Position numbers and translations under genes: made by a program. Positions 38,201-45,105 of a DNA stretch of 64,000 bases are shown in pieces. The stretch's first letter is position 1. Each line of letters opens with the position of its first letter. Source of the DNA: an uncultured Flavobacteriaceae bacterium (GTDB lineage: Bacteria > Bacteroidota > Bacteroidia > Flavobacteriales > Flavobacteriaceae); contig CANMSA010000004.1 of assembly GCA_947500385.1 (NCBI GenBank), positions 186,001 to 250,000 of the forward strand, given 5' to 3'. A model generated the notes under the pieces. That model made no database searches, was not told the origin of the DNA, and worked only from the letters and a program-made list of their open reading frames with translations.

Positions 38201-39022
38201 CTAAAAAGTGTTGATGAAACGATATGGGATAAATACCTTAAGAATTATTTCAATTCGACTTCATTGAAAGTGGGTCTTGGGTATTTCATATTTGTAGATA
38301 AAAAAATCGAGACCTTAACGTTAAATGGCGAAGAAGTCAAAAAGGAAACAGATTTTAGTTATGATATCTATGGAATGCTGACCAGTGTAAGTAAAACAAA
38401 CAGTAAAGGAGAACTTGAAACTTCTCAAACCCGCTACGCATTTCAACAATATAGTTTTGTGAAAAACAAAAATATGTTCAGTTTTCCTTACGAAACAAAA
38501 TCTGTAATTAATGGAAAAGCGGTAGCAATTGAACGTTCCTTGTGGAAACAACAAGGAGGAAGGGTATATGTAGATAAAAATAGTTCAGGTATTGAGTCTA
38601 ACAGTCTTAGAGTAAACAACGAAACAACAAGGATAGATCCTTACGGCAATATTCAGGAAAGCAACAATGGTTTGGGCGTTTTTAGAACAGTAATCTATGC
38701 TAACGCAAATCTATATCCCGTAGCGATAATTCAAAATGCTGAGTATTCAGATGTCATTAATGAATTAGATGTATCTTATAATAACTTACAAAACTTAAAC
38801 AATACTTCTTTAGAAGTTGAGCTATCAAAATTATATGATCGTTTACCAAATTCCTTTATAAATCTAACTTTCTATGATGAACAAGGAAGAATTGTAAGAA
38901 CTTTAGATGAACGTAAAGAAGCAACAAACTATGTCTATGATTCATTTAATCGTCATACATATACCACAGATTCATATGATAAGGTAATTCAGAAAAATGA
39001 GTACAACTTTTCAGGTAACTAG
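35213..39022 (+). CDS. Large SpvB/TcB-like RHS-repeat protein without toxin tip
   Basis: A 1269-residue secreted protein (signal MKLKITTVVFLVFTFINGLAQ). Residues about 30-120 (NEVTGKVTFSIPLATIASRSITFPVNLTYDGAS, GTVGVGFNTGVPRI) match the SpvB-like start of RHS/Tc proteins. About 130-400 holds RHS-like strands (SLDFTYEKTEQG, GGSVTYNYENK); about 410-880 is a W/Y/D-rich repeat region (SLWQTSEFVLPPL, YTWNGSSWNSGEIQQG, FNGSSWSPIDLN) suggesting a propeller; about 930-1269 returns to YD repeats (FYDEQGRIVRTLDERKEATNYVYDSFNRH) and ends YNFSGN. It lacks the RHS core and any tip, so it could be a structural partner of the upstream toxin. A hairpin terminator follows about 200 bases downstream. Confidence 0.8.
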   Translation: MKLKITTVVFLVFTFINGLAQESDILTPKASPFQVGNNIEGVVKNSVNEVTGKVTFSIPLATIASRSITFPVNLTYDGASALDIAQQLNEYSPTGTVGVGFNTGVPRIIVDNKGTAARDDDEFFLKDDTNNTRLICTKKTVVNFPNSGDSYQEFETEKYVPYKIKYRIKTIDQVNSNIITTVQDYWEIINDSGVTYTYGNTDNTRENVIAWDNWIGSSKNTSGASLSTVIWNLSKIEDQWGNSLDFTYEKTEQGHNSSAIKHTEASYIKEITSSSGGKIIYNYGNKTILEYHEPHTEIQEPDAYQERYERKFLETLDIYDRAEQLINTYDFTYDYKLKALGERKMYLESLTFKDANGVAMPAHEFDYYTSGDFVGCMEKVTYPTGGSVTYNYENKLLYTNTANRYPAGSIITAGYTFYAAYARDNYVLRLYRSTNYVSGNKYRFKMVRHWWDGSLWQTSEFVLPPLISDEFIRGKVMDRFLSVFEEDYYGFLWFNRDTDEGDLYLFHLENDGRTWKESHIADITIESYNDQNKQEDPVLMSSKDFVMIGTNRSGRVYTYTWNGSSWNSGEIQQGQGQFYYGVASNYILALDEDGGPDMVTNISYPDNYYIHYLDAEKIWRTKSWSAFANTQINPIKDVSTFFADNSMAAFVAENNPEYILRWDKDYNLISVDDELGAYPDSNPIYPSLSSMFTIQVNWFNSYPQKSIRFNGSSWSPIDLNPNSFNSYSTTAFGEDFILMYDRSYSNRKKVSYYFYDPNNNNWNSGIFNDTFDSDNYWAAVCYNRDFIIAGNKIIKLKNDGTKFGPEITLPLYNNFSYSNTLNYSFVELANDVNGNASGGKSFSNSLFVYTDKKDGYIKTIDLGDRKHIDSNYKFGGYNPFMSFKSMFLKKDIQGGVLTDLYRIVDDQVNNDVYDVVVSEIEIDNGKGEIRKVSYTYNNPNSLPNDVSTFYGEVIVENKGFGNFSNGKIKRYFHTGEEDLRLAGLLKKTIIEDKNGNLKSVDETIWDKYLKNYFNSTSLKVGLGYFIFVDKKIETLTLNGEEVKKETDFSYDIYGMLTSVSKTNSKGELETSQTRYAFQQYSFVKNKNMFSFPYETKSVINGKAVAIERSLWKQQGGRVYVDKNSSGIESNSLRVNNETTRIDPYGNIQESNNGLGVFRTVIYANANLYPVAIIQNAEYSDVINELDVSYNNLQNLNNTSLEVELSKLYDRLPNSFINLTFYDEQGRIVRTLDERKEATNYVYDSFNRHTYTTDSYDKVIQKNEYNFSGN

Positions 39023-39051
39023 ACCGTTCTACGTCAAATAACATACTTTGT

Positions 39052-39080
39052 TGCAAAGTCGCGAAACGTGGAACTTTGCA
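39052..39080. repeat. Inverted repeat downstream of RHS gene
   Basis: TGCAAAGT (39052-39059) and ACTTTGCA (39073-39080) are perfect inverted copies separated by 13 bases, 30 bases after the RHS stop. Function unknown. It is one of several palindromes in the non-coding stretch 39023-39684. Confidence 0.6.
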
Positions 39081-39220
39081 GAATATTGTAGTGAGCAACA
39101 TTTATTTTTGAGCACCAGCTTGTATCATTTGGGTTCTTCAGGTTCACTGCTAGAGCAAGCGTCACGCTCATACCGTATACAGTAAGTCATAAATGAACGA
39201 AATCTGATGAATTGAAGAAG

Positions 39221-39244
39221 CCACAGCGAAAGTTGTGGTTTTTT
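39221..39244 (+). terminator. Rho-independent terminator with GAAA tetraloop
   Basis: CCACAGC (39221-39227) pairs with GTTGTGG (39232-39238), including one G-U pair, closing a GAAA tetraloop and followed by TTTTTTC. It is the likely 3' end of the RHS-cluster transcript, about 200 bases after the last stop. Confidence 0.75.
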
Positions 39245-39246
39245 CA

Positions 39247-39384
39247 TTATACCAATTTCTCCGTAAGGTCCGCCTTGAGCACCCCTTCTTCTGTAGTGTA
39301 AGTATATCTTTCCACTAGTGCTAAACCTAGTAAGGCACGGGATAAACCTTAAATAGCATTGGGCGAAAGGTTTAAATACTTCAT
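39247..39384 (-). pseudogene. Possible gene remnant with in-frame stop
   Basis: On the minus strand an ATG at 39384 opens 46 codons: MKYLNLSPNAI, a TAA, then GLSRALLGLALVERYTYTTE...LTEKLV and a stop. The second part has protein-like composition, while the single TAA interrupts the frame. I cannot name the parent family. Chance is possible at this length. Confidence 0.25.
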
Positions 39385-39431
39385 GGATAAACTCAAAAAT
39401 AATCTAGAGTTTGCGGCCGTAAAAGGTTGAG

Positions 39432-39454
39432 CGTTTGTTGTAAAAAAACAAACG
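39432..39454. repeat. Inverted repeat (8-bp arms)
   Basis: CGTTTGTT (39432-39439) and AACAAACG (39447-39454) are perfect inverted copies around a 7-base A-rich loop. It lies in non-coding sequence between the RHS cluster and a truncated gene. Confidence 0.6.
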
Positions 39455-39548
39455 AGCAGTTATCGCTTCTATTTGAAAAGTTAGTTTAAAAAATATCTCT
39501 AGGGAAATCACCAAGTTAGAGTTGCTTTGTTCTATCTCCCCGTGCTAC

Positions 39549-39567
39549 GCGAAGTTTGAAACTTCGC
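39549..39567. repeat. Near-continuous palindrome (9-bp arms)
   Basis: GCGAAGTTT (39549-39557), one base, then AAACTTCGC (39559-39567). Such a short, tight palindrome resembles intergenic REP-like units, but only one copy of this exact sequence is visible in the window. Confidence 0.6.
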
Positions 39568-39684
39568 AGCGCCCCCAATAATTTCCGCTGTCTGTATTTT
39601 GTGACTGCCTCTGCAAGTCTTTTTTTTGTTCGGTGACCGCTAAACGTCCTAGCCGTCATAAATTAAGAACTTTACAATTCTACC

Positions 39685-40014
39685 TCACCCACCAGCAAAC
39701 CTATCCGCCACAAACCGTATATAATGTTGCAGATCCGTCAATTTATAGGGGGCTCTTAGAAGATAGCCATTGATGTAAAAAATGGGTGTATGTCGAATAT
39801 TTTCGCTTGCAGCCCACTCCTTATGAACTTTAAGTGCTTCGTCTCCGCTTAAATGGTTTGTTGCCTTCGGAAAATCTTCTTTTGGGTATTGCCGGGCCCA
39901 TGGGTCATACTCCTTTATAGCATACCAGGTTTCTATGGCTTCTCTTATTTTTGGTAATTCACTTATTTGAAGTAAATGCGACACTACTTTGTCATTGCTT
40001 TTTTTTAATAAAAA
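39685..40014 (-). pseudogene. Truncated thioredoxin-fold (VKOR/DsbA-like) gene remnant
   Basis: The minus-strand frame reads FLLKKSNDKVV, then SHLLQISELPKIREAIETWYAIKEYDPWARQYPKEDFP, and ends ASENIRHTPIFYINGYLLRAPYKLTDLQHYIRF. The TPIFYINGYLL...YKLTDLQ segment is what I expect near the C-terminus of the thioredoxin domain found in Bacteroidota VKOR-thioredoxin and DsbA-like proteins. The redox CxxC and the N-terminal half are missing, and the frame meets a stop at 40039-40041. A GTG at 39984 could start a 99-residue peptide. Homology appears to end where a complex hairpin begins (40016). A decayed remnant is more likely than a working gene. Confidence 0.6.
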
Positions 40015-40015
40015 A

Positions 40016-40070
40016 GGTAGTCGCTGAACGGGGCGTATCTAAAAAATGCCCCCAGCGCAAAATGACTACC
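40016..40070. repeat. Long nested hairpin
   Basis: Three stacked pairings are visible: GGTAGTC (40016-40022) with GACTACC (40064-40070); CGCTG (40022-40026) with CAGCG (40053-40057); GGGGC (40030-40034) with GCCCC (40048-40052). This makes a 55-base imperfect hairpin at the broken end of the thioredoxin-like remnant. It could be a REP-like unit, an element end or a structured RNA; I cannot decide. Confidence 0.6.
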
Positions 40071-40075
40071 GAAAC

Positions 40076-40108
40076 TAAAAACCCATACTCCTGCGATTTT
40101 CCGCAGGA
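40076..40108 (-). terminator. Terminator-like hairpin after the LRR gene
   Basis: On the minus strand TCCTGCG pairs with CGCAGGA (40102-40108 with 40089-40095) around a 6-base loop directly after the stop codon, with a TTTTT about 8 bases on. The delayed T-run makes it a moderate call. Confidence 0.45.
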
Positions 40109-40711
40109 TCAATCCTTGCTCCCGCTTATTGATTTTACCCACCACTGCCGTCCGACCACAGCTTCTGGGTCCACGGAATCCGCTCCTAATTCATTTGGCC
40201 CAGTTCGTACTAATTTTTGTGTATCCAAACCTTTTACAGCTAACGTCGCTTCGCTTGGATCTATACGGTTTTGAAAATCCGCCACTGCCTTGGGGCCAAG
40301 CAGGTTGTTCTCTATTTTGATTTTGACCTGGCATTGGTTGTTTTGGAGAACGGAGAATGCTTGTGGCCAATGAGTAAGTTCATTCTCCGACATATTTAAT
40401 TTTTCAAGCTTTGGTAGCATGCCCAATTCGCGAGGCAGTTCTGCTATCTTGTTGTCATTTAAATGCAAATGGGTCAGCTCTGTAAGACGGCCAACGATTG
40501 GTGGTATTCGGGTAAGTTCATTCTCTGATAAATCCAAAGACGTTACACCAGGAGCTTTTTTAATGATCGCCTCGAATACCTCATCAATATCTTCAGGTTT
40601 TAAATCCTTATCCTCTAAATCTATTACATCACAAAATCCGGTTCTTTGCTGAAATTCTTCATGTTGCTCAGCGAACCTTTCTATTTCGTCCAATGCCTCT
40701 TTTTTAGCCAT
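40109..40711 (-). CDS. Leucine-rich-repeat protein
   Basis: A 200-residue protein without a signal peptide. An acidic helical N-terminus (about 1-50) precedes about three leucine-rich repeats of 23 residues (VTSLDLSENELTRIPPIVGRL, LTHLHLNDNKIAELPRELGML, LEKLNMSENELTHWPQAF), then about 70 residues of unassigned C-terminus (KIKIENNLLGPKAVADFQNRIDPSE). LRR modules bind proteins; no partner is visible. The absence of a secretion signal suggests a cytosolic role. A 10-bp inverted repeat lies 26 bases upstream of the start. The neighbourhood holds gene remnants, so this may be an acquired or relict gene. Confidence 0.75.
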   Translation of the reverse strand: MAKKEALDEIERFAEQHEEFQQRTGFCDVIDLEDKDLKPEDIDEVFEAIIKKAPGVTSLDLSENELTRIPPIVGRLTELTHLHLNDNKIAELPRELGMLPKLEKLNMSENELTHWPQAFSVLQNNQCQVKIKIENNLLGPKAVADFQNRIDPSEATLAVKGLDTQKLVRTGPNELGADSVDPEAVVGRQWWVKSISGSKD

Positions 40712-40736
40712 ACTATGTTGTCTATTGATTACTACT

Positions 40737-40759
40737 ATTTATACTATAGTAGTATAAAT
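40737..40759. promoter_or_regulatory. Inverted repeat upstream of the LRR gene
   Basis: ATTTATACTA (40737-40746) and TAGTATAAAT (40750-40759) are perfect 10-bp inverted copies with a 3-base spacer, placed where the LRR promoter should be. An operator is possible; AT-rich chance palindromes are common. Confidence 0.4.
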
Positions 40760-40962
40760 CGGCTTTTACCCCCAATAGGATCGTTTACTATATACCTTGA
40801 CCGGAATACTGTTGCAGGTTCAGGGAGCCGCATCGTTCCTAAGGTAGTATACCCAACACCCCTACTAAAAATGCCCTTTATGGGTAGCGCGGGATTGGTT
40901 TTATATCAAAGAATCGTCAAACCATCCCAGAAGTATTAAAAATTTGCTTGTGCTTAACTGAC

Positions 40963-41799
40963 TTAGTTAATTACCATTTTTTCAGGATCCCAGTATCCAA
41001 TATGACTTACAATTTTGCCTCTTTCGTTATAGGTAGTACTATTTATTCCCTCAAAAGTGGCTTCTTTGCCATCATTGGTAGTTCCTTTACCCGTCCATTT
41101 GGATGTAGCTACAAGTCCATTGACAAATATGTAGTCCGGATAAAGTCCGGCCGATTTGAATGCAGACATAAAATTTTCTCCAATTTCGATAATTTCCTCC
41201 CGGCTGTTGGGTGCTTGGCTACCATAGGGGTCATTTATGTAAGCATTGTCAGCAAAAGAGTTTGCCCAAGTTTTGGCATCTCCACTTTGTGTTGCCTTGA
41301 AATAGGCATTAGTCCACTTTAACACTTGTGCCTCGTTTACCTCCGGAATCTCCCCTAGAATTATTTCCCCTTTTCCATCTTCAAAGAAGCCATTAGTCGA
41401 AGTAACCGTTAACCTACCTCTTGCACCTTGATATTTTCCCGTTCCACCGGTGAATTCTCCCGATACTGTTATGGTAACTTTGCTTCCATTTACCTCAAAT
41501 TCTTGTGACTTATAGGATAAGAATAATACACCCTCTTCGGGCGCGGAGCCATCGAACTCGAACATGTTGATTTTCATAGTTCCGAACAGTTCATGTTTTC
41601 CATTGAATAGAATTCGATTCGCAGTAGCTCCATTAATGTGCGTGCTCCCCTGTTTGCCGTTTTCGAATTCCCAACGCCAAGAACCTGTTAATTGCCCCGC
41701 TTGGGCGAAAACAGATGGTTCCTTGTTTTCAATAGCATAACCTTCTGCGAATTGATACCCTCCAATTACTCTGAATTTTAGTGTTTCTTGTGCTTTCAT
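40963..41799 (-). CDS. AOC-barrel-like plus SnoaL-like (NTF2-fold) protein
   Basis: A 278-residue two-domain cytosolic protein. Residues about 1-150 end with VTISGEF-type strands and GTGKYQGARGRLTV, as in allene-oxide-cyclase/dirigent-like barrels. Residues about 160-278 (VLKWTNAYFKATQSGDAKTWANSFADNAYINDPYGSQAPNSREEIIEIGENFMSAF...ATSKWTGKGTTNDGKEATFEGI) match the SnoaL-like NTF2 fold. Neither domain reveals a substrate. It is followed on the same strand by nothing obvious and lies downstream of an AraC regulator that may control it. Confidence 0.8.
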   Translation of the reverse strand: MKAQETLKFRVIGGYQFAEGYAIENKEPSVFAQAGQLTGSWRWEFENGKQGSTHINGATANRILFNGKHELFGTMKINMFEFDGSAPEEGVLFLSYKSQEFEVNGSKVTITVSGEFTGGTGKYQGARGRLTVTSTNGFFEDGKGEIILGEIPEVNEAQVLKWTNAYFKATQSGDAKTWANSFADNAYINDPYGSQAPNSREEIIEIGENFMSAFKSAGLYPDYIFVNGLVATSKWTGKGTTNDGKEATFEGINSTTYNERGKIVSHIGYWDPEKMVIN

Positions 41800-41920
41800 T
41801 ACTGTAAATGTTATAAGTGTTACGAATGGAATAGTCCTTTTTTCATCGTTTTTAACTTTGTTGATGTAAAAATATTACAGTAAATCCAGCCTCGATATAA
41901 CAAAAGATGGAAGCAATGTC

Positions 41921-42829
41921 CTAATTCTCGGATTGTTTTTCTTTCCTGTAAGTAGCTGGTGTTTTTAGGGTATGTTTTTTGAAGAATTTACCAAAATGTG
42001 AAGGGGAAGCAAAGTTCAGGGTATAAGCAATTTGCTTCATATCTTCATGGCCATATTTTAATTGATTCTTTGCCTCCAGAAGAAGTCTTTGATTGATATA
42101 GTGTAACGCATTTTTTCCCGTAGAAGATTTGATAGCGTCGCTCAGGTGATTTGGTGTTATATTTAGCAATTTTGCATACTCTTTGATACTCCTTTTCGAC
42201 AGATAGTAGTTATTGACTAAGTTTTGATACTTCATAAAAAGTCCCTGATTTTTAGGTAACTCATCAACTGTCCGCTCTCTTTTCTTATACAAGTCAAGGC
42301 ATTTGTAGAGTAGCACTTGTAAACAATGTCCGAGAATTTCTTCCGAAAATGAATTTCTAGGTTGATGATATTCTGAATAAAATTCTTCGAAAATAGCAAT
42401 CACGCTTTGTTTTTCTTCTTCCTCTATTGGAATTGCATTGAACCGATCGAGTTCAAAGAATAAAAATTGCTTTTTAAAGTCCTTAGGTTTTACTGAAAGA
42501 TTGTCTTGTTTGAAGTTTAATATGTATCCATCAATGTTTTGGTCCCTAACCCACGAATATATGTGATTTGGCGAAACAAAATACAGCACACTTTTAAGGT
42601 CGTTTACTCTTTGGTCGTTTATGTTTAATTCAGAGTTTCCAAATCTTTGTATAAACGATACTTGATGAAATTCTTTGGTGTGTGGTTGAATTAACTCAAT
42701 CGAATCTTTAGTAAAGTCAGAAAATCTATAGATATGAAGGTTTGGGTTAGCAGTGCGCACGGGCACATTAATATGACCGTACAAATCATTCATTTGTTGA
42801 AAATTTAGAATTTTACTTCTGTGCGCCAT
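41921..42829 (-). CDS. AraC-family transcriptional regulator
   Basis: A 302-residue soluble regulator. An N-terminal cupin-like sensing domain (about 20-170; EFHQVSFIQRFGNSELNINDQRV, LYFVSPNHIYSWV) precedes the AraC helix-turn-helix (about 205-300; YYLSKRSIKEYAKLLNITPNHLSDAIKSSTGKNALHYINQRLLLEAKNQL, QIAYTLNFASPSHFGKFFKKHTLKTPATYRK). Its likely targets are the adjacent AOC/SnoaL gene or the hydrolase, by proximity only. Confidence 0.92.
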   Translation of the reverse strand: MAHRSKILNFQQMNDLYGHINVPVRTANPNLHIYRFSDFTKDSIELIQPHTKEFHQVSFIQRFGNSELNINDQRVNDLKSVLYFVSPNHIYSWVRDQNIDGYILNFKQDNLSVKPKDFKKQFLFFELDRFNAIPIEEEEKQSVIAIFEEFYSEYHQPRNSFSEEILGHCLQVLLYKCLDLYKKRERTVDELPKNQGLFMKYQNLVNNYYLSKRSIKEYAKLLNITPNHLSDAIKSSTGKNALHYINQRLLLEAKNQLKYGHEDMKQIAYTLNFASPSHFGKFFKKHTLKTPATYRKEKQSEN

Positions 42830-42920
42830 TTATTTTATGTGGGTCAGGGGTTTCAGATAAAAGCATTAGAGACTAAAGTCGTTATCGCTTATGAATATGA
42901 AATATACTTAATTTAATGCG

Positions 42921-42952
42921 CAAGCGGTTTGAGCATAGACTCAGACCGCTTG
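42921..42952. repeat. 13-bp inverted repeat between hydrolase and AraC genes
   Basis: CAAGCGGTTTGAG (42921-42933) pairs with CTCAGACCGCTTG (42940-42952), with one G-U, around a 6-base loop. It lies between two minus-strand genes and has no T-tract on either strand. It may still end the hydrolase transcript or be an operator. Confidence 0.6.
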
Positions 42953-43006
42953 TACCTTCATACCGCATTGTACGTCTTAATTGGTTTTTGCATAGTGAGT
43001 TACCTC

Positions 43007-43990
43007 TTAACCAAATATGGCGTTGTACCATTCAATGGCTTGATTCGCCGTTCGATCCAAAATTTCCGGGTCATCGTAATACTGAAGATGTCCTGTTTCA
43101 CCTTCCCATTGCAATTTTTTGTTGGTCGCTGGTACGGCTTCAAACTGTCTTTTGGCGGCATCTGGCAAGAAACTGTTATCACTGTGAATCATCAAATAAG
43201 GTTTGTCCAATTTTTGGGCCGCGGTCAATGATTCGTACTCGAAAAGCATTGCATCACTCATTTTTGGATAATTGTTCGTCCAAATTCCTTGGTCGGCCCA
43301 TGTATGGTACCAATCCCAAACAAATTTACCGGGCATGCCTACATCCGTTCTGGTTTGGTCAACGGCCGGAACGTTTATCACTTCTCCCGTTTGTTTAAAA
43401 GTGTTCAGTGCTACCTTCCCTTCCGCGATTCTTTCTTCCAACGCTTCTTCGGTTCCCATCCATTGAATATCACCTTCTCGGTCACGATAATGACCAGCAA
43501 CCGTTACTAATCCTTTGAATAGGTCGTCTTCAGATACGGCTCTTAACATTTCTGAACTCCCTTGACATACAGCAAATCCAACAATTTGCTGGTTATTGAC
43601 CATTGAAAGAGCGGCAAGATATTTAGCTGCGGCCTTAGCATCTTCGACTTTGGCCCTAGGGTCTTCCAGTTCTCGGGGTGCTCCGGCGCTCTCACCTCTA
43701 TAGCGGGGGTCAAATGCCAATGCTACATAGCCGCGCTCCGCAAATCTTTTCGCATACTCAGTTGGCGCTTGCTCTTTAGCATAGGTCATGGGGCCTAGAA
43801 TGGGTACTGCCGGATATTTTTCTCCTTCCTCATAATTCGCTGGTAAATAAAGGTGACCTACTAGCTCTAAACCTGCGCTTTTGAATGTTACTTTTTTCAT
43901 AGTGTAATTTTTAAATGTTTGTAATTTATCTTCTTGTGCGTTTAACGTCATTGCTAATAGAACTATCAAGACGATTATTGAATTCTTCAT
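43007..43990 (-). CDS. Alpha/beta hydrolase (dienelactone-hydrolase/YcjY-like)
   Basis: A 327-residue alpha/beta hydrolase. The ATG at 43990 gives a signal peptide (MKNSIIVLIVLLAMTLNAQ); a shorter cytosolic form could start at the internal Met31. Conserved features include GHLYLPANYEEGEKYPAVPILGPM, LAFDPRYRGESAG and a nucleophile-elbow region IVGFAVCQGSSEMLR, where Cys142 may take the nucleophile place as in dienelactone hydrolases. HSDNSFLP and TGHLQYYDDPEI look like the acid and His regions. Substrate unknown. It lies between two AraC-type regulator genes. Confidence 0.85.
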   Translation of the reverse strand: MKNSIIVLIVLLAMTLNAQEDKLQTFKNYTMKKVTFKSAGLELVGHLYLPANYEEGEKYPAVPILGPMTYAKEQAPTEYAKRFAERGYVALAFDPRYRGESAGAPRELEDPRAKVEDAKAAAKYLAALSMVNNQQIVGFAVCQGSSEMLRAVSEDDLFKGLVTVAGHYRDREGDIQWMGTEEALEERIAEGKVALNTFKQTGEVINVPAVDQTRTDVGMPGKFVWDWYHTWADQGIWTNNYPKMSDAMLFEYESLTAAQKLDKPYLMIHSDNSFLPDAAKRQFEAVPATNKKLQWEGETGHLQYYDDPEILDRTANQAIEWYNAIFG

Positions 43991-44071
43991 ATCTTTTATT
44001 TTTTGTTGATACAAAGATGCGAACAGCAAAAGGTTGACTTATTTATGAAAACAAATCAAGAAGTATGAATT

Positions 44072-44992
44072 TCAAACATTCGCTGATTTACGGTATTTCC
44101 CAGGAGTGTTCCCAGTCTGTTTTTTGAAGAAATTATTGAAATTGTTTGGCGAATCAAATTGAAGTTGGTAAGCGATTTCTTTCACACTTAACTTCGTTTG
44201 GGTCAAGTATGATTTTGCCAAATGAATTAAGTGCTTGTGAATATACTGTAATGCCGTAATACCCAAATTATTCTTTATGATGGAATTCAAGTAGTTCGGA
44301 TGAATGTTCATTATATCGGCATAGAAACTTGGTGAATGTACATTTTTAGAATAGTCCCAACGGGTATCTTCCCGAAAATGCATCTCTATTAATTCTTGAT
44401 AACGACTTACTAATTTCAAATCTGCCGTTTTAATGATTTGGTCCGCTTTTTCCGCGGATGTTTCTTTGTTGAAATATCTTTTGACATGATTTAAGAGTAG
44501 AAGAACATAGCTGCTGATGAAATCAAATTTGTCGGTTTTGTCACCCTCATATTCTTCGTTGATCTTTTGATAAATATTTAGGAGTGTTTTTGTTTCCCGT
44601 TCGTTCACCTCAAATGGAATTGATTTATCAATTTTTAGGAACGGGAATGTTTCTAGAAAATCTTTAAAAATATGATGCTGGGCAATGAAGTCCCGAGTCA
44701 TTAAAACATAATACCCTTCCCAATTTGGAGCAATATCCCAAGACAAAATCTGAAAAGGTGAGTTAAAAAAAACAACCGAACCATCTGGAAATTCGGAATA
44801 GTGACTAGTTAGTGCTTTACCGTCTCCATTCATTTTTAAAGCTATTGCATAAAACGCATGCCTGAACGCCGGCATTTTATGGACTACAGTGGGCATGTTT
44901 TCTTGAAAACTCCTCACGACAAAGTGCTGGTGTCTGGCAGGGGGTATTCCGGTAGCCACGGAATATTCTTGAATTGTTTTAAAGTTCTTCAT
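44072..44992 (-). CDS. AraC-family transcriptional regulator
   Basis: A 306-residue soluble regulator with a cupin-like N-terminal domain (about 20-170; SYHY-like PDGSVVFFNSPFQILSWDIAPNWEGYYVLM) and AraC helix-turn-helix (about 205-305; SPSFYADIMNIHPNYLNSIIKNNLGITALQYIHKHLIHLAKSYL, EIAYQLQFDSPNNFNNFFKKQTGNTPGKYRK). The ATG at 44992 fits better than a TTG 24 bases upstream. It is directly upstream of the alpha/beta hydrolase gene on the same strand and may control it. Confidence 0.92.
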   Translation of the reverse strand: MKNFKTIQEYSVATGIPPARHQHFVVRSFQENMPTVVHKMPAFRHAFYAIALKMNGDGKALTSHYSEFPDGSVVFFNSPFQILSWDIAPNWEGYYVLMTRDFIAQHHIFKDFLETFPFLKIDKSIPFEVNERETKTLLNIYQKINEEYEGDKTDKFDFISSYVLLLLNHVKRYFNKETSAEKADQIIKTADLKLVSRYQELIEMHFREDTRWDYSKNVHSPSFYADIMNIHPNYLNSIIKNNLGITALQYIHKHLIHLAKSYLTQTKLSVKEIAYQLQFDSPNNFNNFFKKQTGNTPGKYRKSANV

Positions 44993-45105
44993 TGTAGTAG
45001 ATAAAGTTCCTTGCAATAGTTTTCGGGTTCAAAAAGGCAGTGATGATTTTTTTGCAATTAGTTATATTTTATTGCCCATTTTACGCCCCGTTTCAGTTGA
45101 AATTT

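Noticed and set aside
30614-39022. Type VI secretion effector island
   Set aside because: No Hcp, VgrG, PAAR or Tss gene is present and the RHS proteins carry signal peptides, so a T6SS assignment is unsupported.
42916-43398. A 160-codon plus-strand frame across the hydrolase end
   Set aside because: Mostly antisense to the alpha/beta hydrolase gene and starts within the 13-bp inverted repeat.
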